DNA from: JBFLVQ01 sp040758525
GTDB taxonomy: Bacteria > Acidobacteriota > Blastocatellia > Chloracidobacteriales > JADJPF01
Assembly (NCBI GenBank): GCA_040758525.1
Contig: JBFLVQ010000636.1
Span: 1-5,618 of the forward strand
Length of the DNA stretch: 5,618 bases
Direction: 5' to 3'
Shown: one piece after another, positions 1 through 5,618 of the stretch
How the letters are laid out: every line of letters starts with the position of its first letter
How positions within the stretch are numbered: the stretch's first letter is position 1
Translations under genes and position numbers: made by a program
Notes under the pieces: generated by a model
What the model was told of the DNA's origin: nothing
The model's database searches: none
The model's input: the letters and a program-made list of their open reading frames with translations, nothing else

Positions 1-1285
1 TTATCTCTTTACCCAAGCCCGTCTGACAGGCGCTTAGCACAACCAGATCGGTTGAGAGGTTGAGATTGAATACCACATAGGCAGGGAGAAAACCAAGCTG
101 CGGCTCTCCTCTTTGATCTACTAAAGAGAGCACCAACCCAGACAATTCTGGATGATTGCAATTGAGAAAACCATGAATAGCAAAATGGATGATACGATAC
201 TGGTTGATTGTAGGATCAGTAACAGTTTTTAAGTTGGCATCAAAATCTAGCGCAATTTTTCTGTCCAGATCATTTACTAGGGTTTCTATCCCTTCTGCCT
301 CTTGGCGTGTGAATCGCAGTCGTGAAAAACTTTTACTACCTCTTGTAATGCCCGACTCTTGAGCTGAGCGCTCCATCTGATCATTGATAAACCGATCTGA
401 AAGGCTTAACAATGGCTTGTGCTCACTGTCATTGGTCTTATTTTTGGTAATACGTTCATCATCTGGACTGAAAACTGGATCAGCAATTACAAGGATCTTA
501 TTATCAACCAAAGATCGGCCCGACAATTGTTGTCTCTGCATGGCTATTGTAGTAGCAGATGGCAGATAGACGATATCATGCTCAGCCAGCAACGGTGTTA
601 TTGCCGAACCGGAATTTTGTCTCGGCACTGGCAAAGCACTGAATGGGATATAATGCAGTGCTCCATCGGCTACAATTAACAAGCGCTTTCTACCTAAATG
701 AGTTGCTACCGGAGTGAGAATTAGCTGGCTTAACTGTCTGGCTGCAATTGGATATTCAGCATCAGCCTGAGCGATGCGCACCTGTTGCTCGGCCTCAGTT
801 TCAAACTCTATCTGCTGGCTGCGCGCAGTAATAAGCGCATAGACTTTCCTGGCTGCACTCTCGATCACTTCTCGCCTAGGTAATCTATAATTATAAACCT
901 TGTTGTTGGTTATCGCCCATAGATAGCTGCGTTCTTTGCCTAACGCAAACTCCAACAATAGCGTATCACGGTCTAGCACTTGATTCTGAATCTCAGGCAA
1001 GCTGAGCGGTTGCGGATATTTTAGCGCCGAATAACGCGGGCAGCTCTGACGTATCTGTGTTTCAACTTGATTTAGTTGATCAGTCAATTCTGCCAATTCT
1101 TTCTCGGCAGTTTTCGCCTGATCGGTCTTATCATTATCCGTTAACAGTTGCAAATGATTTTGCGCTTTTTTATTAGCAGTTCGCTCGCCTATCACTTTAC
1201 TTGAATGGCAGCCAGAACAAAGGACAGCTAAATTCAGAATAATAAAAATTATGACAGCGCCTCTTTTACTGCTATTTATTACCAT
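1..1285 (-). CDS. CHAT-domain protease-like lipoprotein, partial (3' end beyond left edge)
   Basis: This is one uninterrupted reading frame of 428 codons from ATG at 1285-1283 to the window edge, with no stop. Residues 1-26 resemble a lipoprotein signal: K7 and R8, a hydrophobic core, then L-C-S-G-C with Cys26 as the likely lipidated residue. The Cys at -3 departs from the usual lipobox. Residues 30-80 are charged and helical. The linker at about 83-105 (R-Y-x-A-L-K-Y-P-Q-P-L-S-L-P-E-I-Q) is the segment that usually joins TPR repeats to CHAT in acidobacterial proteins. The CHAT domain starts near 185 and contains L-L-I-V-A-D-G-A-L-H-Y-I-P-F, then H-F-A-I-H-G-F with catalytic His371, then L-S-A-C-Q-T-G with catalytic Cys420. 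CHAT domains are caspase/separase-like cysteine peptidases; the target here is unknown. The TPR repeats expected in front of CHAT are missing. A weak Shine-Dalgarno (GGTGA, 1293-1297) lies 7 nt before the ATG. The domain call is secure; lipidation and protease activity are inferred. Confidence 0.9.
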   Translation of the reverse strand, partial: MVINSSKRGAVIIFIILNLAVLCSGCHSSKVIGERTANKKAQNHLQLLTDNDKTDQAKTAEKELAELTDQLNQVETQIRQSCPRYSALKYPQPLSLPEIQNQVLDRDTLLLEFALGKERSYLWAITNNKVYNYRLPRREVIESAARKVYALITARSQQIEFETEAEQQVRIAQADAEYPIAARQLSQLILTPVATHLGRKRLLIVADGALHYIPFSALPVPRQNSGSAITPLLAEHDIVYLPSATTIAMQRQQLSGRSLVDNKILVIADPVFSPDDERITKNKTNDSEHKPLLSLSDRFINDQMERSAQESGITRGSKSFSRLRFTRQEAEGIETLVNDLDRKIALDFDANLKTVTDPTINQYRIIHFAIHGFLNCNHPELSGLVLSLVDQRGEPQLGFLPAYVVFNLNLSTDLVVLSACQTGLGKEI

Positions 1286-1316
1286 GATTCATTCACCGAT
1301 TAGGGAGTTTTTATTA

Positions 1317-1348
1317 GAAGTTATACTGGCTAGCTTTCGACTAACTTC
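1317..1348. repeat. 7-bp inverted repeat in the receptor/CHAT intergenic gap
   Basis: GAAGTTA at 1317-1323 and TAACTTC at 1342-1348 are perfect inverted arms around an 18-nt loop that itself contains GCTAGC. The repeat lies in the 151-bp gap (1286-1436), about 90 bp after the receptor stop and just upstream of the CHAT gene. No T-run follows either arm, so it is a poor intrinsic terminator; a transcript hairpin or operator is possible. The same gap holds a weak sigma70-like pair for the CHAT gene on the minus strand (TTGATC, 19 nt, TATACT), which is too poor to call. Confidence 0.3.
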
Positions 1349-1436
1349 ATCCTAGCTCTACCTGATGATGAAGATAAAGTATATGTTCCACAATTTCTAA
1401 GCGATCAATTGCTCGGCATTATCAACAAGAAAAGTC

Positions 1437-4433
1437 TTAAAAAATGAAGCGAAAACCAAACTGGCACTGACGTGAGGCAAAAGCGTTACGGAAGCGATCT
1501 CTGGTAGCAATAAAGCGATCACCATCCTTAGGTGGAAGATTAAAATGGCCTTGTGCATCACGGGGATAAATACGATTTATATCACTGATATTGACACGAT
1601 TGAATAAGTCGAAGATCTCAAAGAAGCCTAGTATACGATAACGCTCAGAAAGCGTAATGTTGCGTGTTAGACGCAGATCAACATTAGCAAATCCTGGTGT
1701 AATACCAACGTTGCGACCCAGTCCTGGTGGGCGGTCTCCTTGCGAAGTGGTGTCGCCATCCATGTTGAGATCCTCACCAGCCAGCAAGTTGAAAGGACGA
1801 CCTGTATTCAGATTAACAATAGTAGAGAATTGAAAGCCAGTCAAAAACCGATTGGTTGTATAGCTTAAATCCCATATACCGGAAAGAACAAAGCGACTTC
1901 GCACATCTTGTAAGGAAAGTCCACGTTCTAACTTCGGATTGAGCGGATCATTGATCTCTTGTTGATCGCTACGAATATCAACAAAATTATCGATCGCCTT
2001 TGAGAGAGTATAATGAGCAAAGAAGCCAAACCGATTACTAAAACGACGATTGATTGAAAGTGTGAGCGCATGATAGTAGCTATCGAAGCCGGACCCAAAC
2101 TGGTTGATCTCACCCTGTATGGGGTTGACCCGCCCGGTGAGAAAGCTCGCGAGGGGATTATCAGGTATTGGCCGCACAATCGGATTGATATTGCGGACAG
2201 AAAGGAGTTTGACACCACGCACAAAATCATAGGTAGTGGAAACCGTGGTATTTTTAGCAATGAAGTAATCGAAGCCGGCGCTTACTTGTTGTGTATAGCT
2301 ATTACGCGTCCTTCTCTCGAAGGTAAATATACTTCCTAATTGAGGAATGAAAGGAACACCATCAGGAAGCGATGTGGATTCAGGAAAGCGATGTCCAGCT
2401 AATGTATAGGGAATAATCGAGAATGGGAATGGTAGGGTTAAAATCTTCAATCTGTCTGAACTGGTAGTCTGAACTGCAGCAGATGGTCCACCGATTGGTG
2501 GACCGAAAAAGAGTCCGTAGGAAGCGCGTAGATTTAGTTTCTCTAACTTTTGTGGATTATATGAAAGTGCTAGACGTGGACTGAAATTGCCATTGTTACT
2601 GGGCAATTCTGTCAGACTGATTAAATCATAGCGTATGCCTGCCTTTAGCAACAAGTTTGGTTGTAACCGAATATCATTCTGTAGGAAGGCAGAGAATAAT
2701 TTTGCAGTAAGTTTTGTGGTTGGATCACCAAAGCCTTGTGCGTAGGTGAAAGGTAGTCCTAGATCGGTTAATACCAGATCACGAGGAAAATCTGGAAATC
2801 TGGTTGGTAGTAACGTTGCAAGTAAAATCAGAAAAGCACGCTGTGCTGAGGTACGCAGATTTGGATCAAATGCCTGTAAACCAGTAAATGAAGGTAATCC
2901 AGGTATACCGATAAGAGTGCTAAAATCGAGAGGATTAAAGACGGCTACCCCAGTAGGGAAGATGGGTAGTAGGGTTTTACGTCCTGGTGTACCTGTGTAG
3001 TTGAAATCGGCACCGAATTTAATTCGATGTTGACCATGGATGAGTGAGACATTGTTGATGATTTGATAGATACGTTCCTGGCGTGGTTGTGGTAAAAATC
3101 CTTGACGTCCAAACTGAACGCTGCCTTCTGGTGCTGTTATGCGCACCTGCAAACTATCATCTACTGGCAACACATCTTGATTGCGATGGCCATAGAGGAA
3201 ACGTGTCTCATTAATGAGATTGAGACCAGGATTAATATAGGTATTGTTGATAGCGATAGAAGAGTCACTTAGCTTCTGTATCCCTGCACTGGTTTCGCCT
3301 ACCAATCCGCCAAAGGTTTCTAATGCACCATTATAAGTAAAGCCACCATTGTAGCGTAGGTAAAGCGTATCATTAGATGTCAAACGCGCATCTAGGCGTG
3401 TCAGCACGGTCGTTGTACCAATAGAAAAGGGGCTTGGCCCATTTGTTATGGGAAATCCCTGACTACGTGCCGCAGCAATAGTTTGATCGCTGATTGTTAT
3501 GATATTGTTCTGCTTAATAGAGAGTCGTTCAAAGGAGTTAAAAAAGAAGACTCTATCTTTCTTGATTGGACCACTGAGCGTGGCGCCAAACTGATATTGC
3601 TTGTAGTCTGGCTCAATGGCCGAGAAAACATTGCGTGCGCTTGTTTCATCACTACGGTTAAATAAGAATAGGCTGCCACGATATTCGTTACTACCGTTCT
3701 TAGTGACAATGTTAATAATACCACCTAGGGCGCGACCAAATTCGGCAGAGTAGCTATCAGAAACAATCTGAAACTCCTGTACGGCATCTTGGCTGAAAGT
3801 AGCTCGTACTGCACCAGGACCGGAATCATTGTTCTCTAAACCATCAATAGTAATATTGTTAAAGCGTGCAGGTTGGCCATTGAAAGAGAGTCCAGAACTA
3901 GCTGCAACGCCTTGTGCAGGGGTACGATCTACCAGTACGCGTGGTGAGGTAAGCGTGAAATCGAGAAAGTTGCGGCGATTTATAGGTAGATTGTCAATGC
4001 GTTGACTGTCAATATTAGTACTACTCTCTGTTCTTCCTTCATCGATTATATCGGTAGCCTTTACTTCAATAACTTCCAAGGTCGCACCTAATTTCAGACC
4101 TACTTTGATAAGTGCGGTTATACCCAGTGCGAGTGTGAGACTTACATTCTGCGAGGTAAATCCTTCTGCGGTTACCATTACCTCATAGTTACCAGGTGGA
4201 AGCTGTGAAACAAGGAATGATCCGTCCTCGCCAGAATTGGTTTCGCGTCTGAGGTTAGTATCAGTATTCTTGACTGATACTAACGCACCACTAATTAACG
4301 CCCCTTGCTCGTCAGCAATTGTGCCAGTGATGCTCGCTGCCGTTGAACCTGATTGCGCCAATGCAGTTACATTGGTAGCAAAAGTTAATAAGATTGCCAA
4401 GATCATTAGGCAAACAGATATTGGCTGATACAT
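1437..4433 (-). CDS. Oar-like TonB-dependent receptor with N-terminal carboxypeptidase-regulatory-like domain
   Basis: This 998-residue protein is intact and full length for the Oar-like family. Residues 1-27 are a Sec signal peptide (hydrophobic core, A-L-A-Q at the end). Residues 33-118 are a carboxypeptidase-regulatory-like beta-sandwich: I-T-G-T-I-x-D-E-Q-G-A near 35-45, then L-P-P-G-N-Y-E-V at 78-85. The plug covers about 130-255, with S-F-N-G-Q-P-A-R-F-N-N near 183-193, I-D-G-L-E-N-N-D at 196-203, A-V-Q-E-F-Q-I-V at 217-224 and N-I-V-T-K-N-G-S-N-E at 241-250. The rest is an outer-membrane beta-barrel ending in aromatic F-R-F-I-F, the usual BAM signal. A D-rich loop (N-M-D-G-D, 890-894) occurs late in the barrel, as in relatives. 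No clear TonB box is visible. The family moves large or scarce substrates across the outer membrane using TonB energy; the substrate cannot be told here. The start is supported by AGGAG 6 nt upstream and by the signal peptide. Confidence 0.95.
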   Translation of the reverse strand: MYQPISVCLMILAILLTFATNVTALAQSGSTAASITGTIADEQGALISGALVSVKNTDTNLRRETNSGEDGSFLVSQLPPGNYEVMVTAEGFTSQNVSLTLALGITALIKVGLKLGATLEVIEVKATDIIDEGRTESSTNIDSQRIDNLPINRRNFLDFTLTSPRVLVDRTPAQGVAASSGLSFNGQPARFNNITIDGLENNDSGPGAVRATFSQDAVQEFQIVSDSYSAEFGRALGGIINIVTKNGSNEYRGSLFLFNRSDETSARNVFSAIEPDYKQYQFGATLSGPIKKDRVFFFNSFERLSIKQNNIITISDQTIAAARSQGFPITNGPSPFSIGTTTVLTRLDARLTSNDTLYLRYNGGFTYNGALETFGGLVGETSAGIQKLSDSSIAINNTYINPGLNLINETRFLYGHRNQDVLPVDDSLQVRITAPEGSVQFGRQGFLPQPRQERIYQIINNVSLIHGQHRIKFGADFNYTGTPGRKTLLPIFPTGVAVFNPLDFSTLIGIPGLPSFTGLQAFDPNLRTSAQRAFLILLATLLPTRFPDFPRDLVLTDLGLPFTYAQGFGDPTTKLTAKLFSAFLQNDIRLQPNLLLKAGIRYDLISLTELPSNNGNFSPRLALSYNPQKLEKLNLRASYGLFFGPPIGGPSAAVQTTSSDRLKILTLPFPFSIIPYTLAGHRFPESTSLPDGVPFIPQLGSIFTFERRTRNSYTQQVSAGFDYFIAKNTTVSTTYDFVRGVKLLSVRNINPIVRPIPDNPLASFLTGRVNPIQGEINQFGSGFDSYYHALTLSINRRFSNRFGFFAHYTLSKAIDNFVDIRSDQQEINDPLNPKLERGLSLQDVRSRFVLSGIWDLSYTTNRFLTGFQFSTIVNLNTGRPFNLLAGEDLNMDGDTTSQGDRPPGLGRNVGITPGFANVDLRLTRNITLSERYRILGFFEIFDLFNRVNISDINRIYPRDAQGHFNLPPKDGDRFIATRDRFRNAFASRQCQFGFRFIF

Positions 4434-4439
4434 GACTCT

Positions 4440-4444
4440 CTCCT
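4440..4444 (-). promoter_or_regulatory. Shine-Dalgarno site of the Oar-like receptor gene
   Basis: On the minus strand AGGAG sits 6 nt before the ATG at 4433-4431, within a longer purine run (AGGAGAGAG). It fixes the receptor start. It is also the best ribosome binding site in the window, which suggests this gene is translated more strongly than the CHAT gene or the hydrolase. Confidence 0.75.
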
Positions 4445-4526
4445 ACAGGATTTATATAAGGCAAAAAAATTGATAAAATCCCATTTCTTTGAACAAACTC
4501 ACTACATATAAAGAACAGAAGAAAAT

Positions 4527-4589
4527 GGATCGGAAAAATTATTAAATAACCTCGTTACTACCATTCTTGGCACTGCTTAGGATGATACA
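4527..4589 (-). pseudogene. Relic of a second Oar-like TonB receptor plug
   Basis: Read on the minus strand, 4589-4551 gives C-I-I-L-S-S-A-K-N-G-S-N-E. This aligns without gaps to the intact receptor's G-I-I-N-I-V-T-K-N-G-S-N-E (residues 238-250), with 8 of 13 residues identical. In the K-N-G-S-N-E block (4568-4551 versus 3701-3684) the DNA differs only at third codon positions (AAT/AAC, GAG/GAA), which indicates shared coding ancestry rather than chance. In the same frame, after V-I and two stops, F-F-R-S follows at 4538-4527, resembling the F-x-F-x-R-S after this motif in the family. Upstream (4590-4640) only Y-x-P-G-A-like traces remain, in another frame. The stops and short extent rule out function. 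It lies about 90 bp upstream of the intact receptor on the same strand, as a worn-out tandem paralogue would. The match is short, so confidence is moderate. Confidence 0.4.
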
Positions 4590-4861
4590 GGAACTGATTG
4601 GCGCCAGGCATATATTAAATGGAGTTAATTTTCCAAACTATCATTAAAGATGGATATGCTCGGTTGGTAAAGCAGGTACGAGCAAACCTGTCTACTCAAT
4701 GGTAGCAATAAATCCAGTACTTTTCCTCCAAAATTTCACTGTGTTAGAATACAAAATTAATCCAAACCCGTTATTAGTAAGTAGAAAGTGAATATTACTG
4801 CAGAAAAAAGACGATAGAGTTAGTAAAACTACCATAAGGATAAGGGTCTCTGTCTAAAGAT
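4590..4861. other. Intergenic stretch with no recognisable gene
   Basis: All six frames are broken by frequent stops. The longest ATG-initiated frames are small and hydrophobic (47 codons on the minus strand at 4692-4835, overlapped by a 38-codon one at 4829-4945) and lack a convincing ribosome binding site or a recognisable motif. No strong hairpin, direct-repeat array or RNA gene is seen. Given relics on both sides, this is most likely decayed coding sequence beyond recognition. Confidence 0.5.
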
Positions 4862-4921
4862 AGTTTGAGGAGCATAAGGCAATGCAAAAAGGTTCAATAA
4901 TCCCACGCCTGTGCCAACTAC

Positions 4922-5117
4922 ATCAAGCATAAACTTATAGAACATTTCGGTTTCACCAAGTCTGGCCAGCGGCTTGCCTTAAAGAGAGTCGCCGGGAAGC
5001 TACTATGAGACGCAATTAGGAGAGATAATTGATAATAAGACTCCGCTAGCTTATGCCAGACTTCACGAACATAAAGAGATGGAGGAGTTTCTTCTCTCAC
5101 TAGGAGATCAAGAATAG
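4922..5117 (+). pseudogene. Relic of an ankyrin-repeat protein (C-terminal repeat)
   Basis: The frame ending at the TAG 5115-5117 encodes D-N-K-T-P-L-A-Y-A-R-L-H-E-H-K-E-M-E-E-F followed by L-L-S-L-G-D-Q-E. This fits the ankyrin consensus closely: D-x-x-T-P-L-x-x-A, then H-x-E, then the L-L-x-x-G helix end. A natural stop just after the repeat suggests the true C-terminus of the parent gene. Going upstream, this frame meets a stop at 4980-4982. The neighbouring frame is open from 4901 to a TGA at 5006-5008 (it includes L-I-E-H-F-G-F-T-K-S-G-Q and K-R-V-A-G-K-L-L), and just past that TGA reads D-A-I-R-R-D-N, which resembles an ankyrin-repeat opening. I infer a protein broken by one stop and an indel near 5024-5036. 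Ankyrin repeats bind other proteins; a single repeat without a usable start is unlikely to function. Confidence 0.5.
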
Positions 5118-5126
5118 AACTATTAG

Positions 5127-5275
5127 ATATTGAAATTAGAGTTGAAAGAACAGTCATTTTATTGCCAACCCCACACATACATAGTAACGGTATATAAACT
5201 AGCCGCGGTAGCGAAATGGTCGATTATCGTGCTAGTATCTATCCAGGCGAGGTAATTCTTTTTCGATCAGATCAA
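5127..5275 (+). pseudogene. Relic of an NRPS/PKS-type thioesterase C-terminus
   Basis: From 5225 the plus strand reads Y-R-A-S-I-Y-P-G-E-V-I-L-F-R-S-D-Q. This is the conserved strand of type I and type II thioesterases attached to non-ribosomal peptide and polyketide synthases, where Y-x-P-x-x-Y-x-G-x-[VI]-x-L-F-R-A is the usual pattern. Just before it, in the next frame (from 5190), V-Y-K-L-A-A-V-A-K occupies the place of the helix that normally leads into this strand (V-[YF]-x-A-N-x-x-A), so a one-base frameshift near 5215 would join them. Further upstream, K-L-E-L-K-E-Q (about 5133-5153) fits the preceding helix. Nothing thioesterase-like follows 5275; the expected G-D-H catalytic histidine segment is absent. 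The parent enzyme released or proofread a peptide or polyketide from its carrier protein. The call rests mainly on 17 residues. Confidence 0.4.
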
Positions 5276-5278
5276 TGT

Positions 5279-5307
5279 TTTATCGAGAGCCAAACTAATC
5301 CAATAAT
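5279..5307 (+). promoter_or_regulatory. Possible sigma70-like promoter for the alpha/beta hydrolase
   Basis: TTTATC (5279-5284) and AATAAT (5302-5307) are separated by exactly 17 bp. The -10 matches consensus at 5 of 6 positions and the -35 at only 3 of 6. Initiation near 5314 would leave a leader of about 7 nt before the ATG at 5321, which would fit the absence of a Shine-Dalgarno sequence there. In AT-rich DNA such matches occur by chance. Confidence 0.25.
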
Positions 5308-5320
5308 AGTTGATATTTTT

Positions 5321-5618
5321 ATGATCCATTCTAAAACAGAAAAGCGATCCGGCATCAATAGAAGAAAGAGCATATACCTGAAGATCTTGGTTAGCATAAT
5401 CACTATTATTCTGTCTGCGATAATCCTATTGATAGCTGTCAACTGGGCACCAGACCGACCTGTGTCTGAATTGCAAACCCGTTGGGCACCGCCCCCATCC
5501 ACTTTTGTAGATGTTGCTGGCATGAAGGTGCATCTACGAGATGAAGGTCCTCGTGATGATTCTCTTCCTATCGTGTTGCTTCATGGCACTTCATCAAGTC
5601 TACACACCTGGGAAGGAT
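5321..5618 (+). CDS. Membrane-anchored alpha/beta-fold hydrolase, partial (3' end beyond right edge)
   Basis: The first 99 codons are present. A basic N-terminus (K5, K8, R9, R14, R15, K16, K21) precedes one transmembrane helix at about 19-40, so the catalytic domain should face the periplasm. Then comes W-A-P-D-R-P (42-47) and W-A-P-P-P-S (55-60), a segment characteristic of a family of anchored alpha/beta hydrolases. The first core strands follow: F-V-D-V-A-G-M-K-V-H (62-71), then L-P-I-V-L-L-H-G-T (82-90), whose H-G helps form the oxyanion hole. The nucleophile elbow and catalytic Asp/His lie beyond the window, so substrate and reaction (probably ester hydrolysis) are unknown. ATG 5321 was chosen because it gives a normal short cytoplasmic tail; it has no Shine-Dalgarno. 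The frame stays open upstream to a TAA at 5195-5197, with another ATG at 5216, but that extension encodes thioesterase-like relic. Confidence 0.85.
   Translation, partial: MIHSKTEKRSGINRRKSIYLKILVSIITIILSAIILLIAVNWAPDRPVSELQTRWAPPPSTFVDVAGMKVHLRDEGPRDDSLPIVLLHGTSSSLHTWEG

Noticed and set aside
384..679. Two plus-strand reading frames of 61 and 86 codons
   Set aside because: Both are antisense to the CHAT domain coding sequence, whose frame is supported by family motifs throughout.
1317..1348. Intrinsic terminator for the receptor gene
   Set aside because: The inverted repeat has only 7-bp AT-rich arms, an 18-nt loop and no following T-run on either strand.
1928..4428. Several 60-110 codon frames on either strand within the receptor gene
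   Set aside because: They are shadows of the intact 998-residue receptor frame and show no motifs of their own.
1..4433. A CHAT-based immune or cell-death system with the adjacent receptor
   Set aside because: No gasdermin, CRISPR effector, TPR sensor or nucleotide-signalling gene is nearby. The neighbour is an ordinary outer-membrane receptor, and the 151-bp gap does not establish an operon.
4692..4945. Two overlapping small hydrophobic minus-strand frames (ATG 4835 to 4692, and ATG 4945 to 4829)
   Set aside because: They are short, overlap each other in different frames, and lack a convincing ribosome binding site or recognisable motif. AT-rich DNA readily yields such frames.
4918..5178. 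86-codon minus-strand reading frame between the receptor and the hydrolase
   Set aside because: It lies antisense to the ankyrin-like and thioesterase-like relics, matches no family I recognise, and has no good ribosome binding site. The plus-strand motifs explain the sequence better.
5272..5523. 83-codon minus-strand frame at the right end
   Set aside because: It is antisense to the hydrolase, whose transmembrane anchor and H-G oxyanion motif identify the plus strand as coding.

Overview
The window suggests a moderately AT-rich Gram-negative bacterium, most likely an acidobacterium of the Blastocatellia type. This is inferred from protein style, not from any marker gene. Three things point that way: a TonB-receptor-like protein that begins with a carboxypeptidase-regulatory-like domain (the Oar-like architecture expanded in Acidobacteriota), a CHAT-domain protein whose pre-CHAT linker resembles those in acidobacterial TPR-CHAT proteins, and a membrane-anchored alpha/beta hydrolase with a W-x-P-D-R-P segment after its anchor.

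Layout. Positions 1-1285 (minus) hold the 5' 428 codons of a CHAT-domain protease-like lipoprotein that runs off the left edge. After a 151-bp gap, 1437-4433 (minus) is an intact 998-residue Oar-like outer-membrane receptor with a good ribosome binding site. Positions 4434-5320 form an 887-bp gap with no intact gene. It does not look like ordinary spacer, because short stretches read as decayed pieces of three unrelated proteins: a second Oar-like receptor plug (minus, about 4527-4589), the last repeat of an ankyrin protein (plus, about 4922-5117), and the C-terminal end of an NRPS/PKS-type thioesterase (plus, about 5127-5275). From 5321 to the right edge (plus) is the start of a membrane-anchored alpha/beta-fold hydrolase. 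It begins directly after the thioesterase-like relic and in the same reading frame.

The two minus-strand genes could be co-transcribed (receptor first, CHAT lipoprotein second), but the 151-bp gap and lack of a clear terminator leave this open. The hydrolase is transcribed divergently. I see no functional link among the three genes and no tRNA, rRNA, CRISPR array, insertion sequence or complete defence system. The most informative features are the relic-filled gap, which suggests ongoing gene decay, and the absence of TPR repeats from the CHAT protein.
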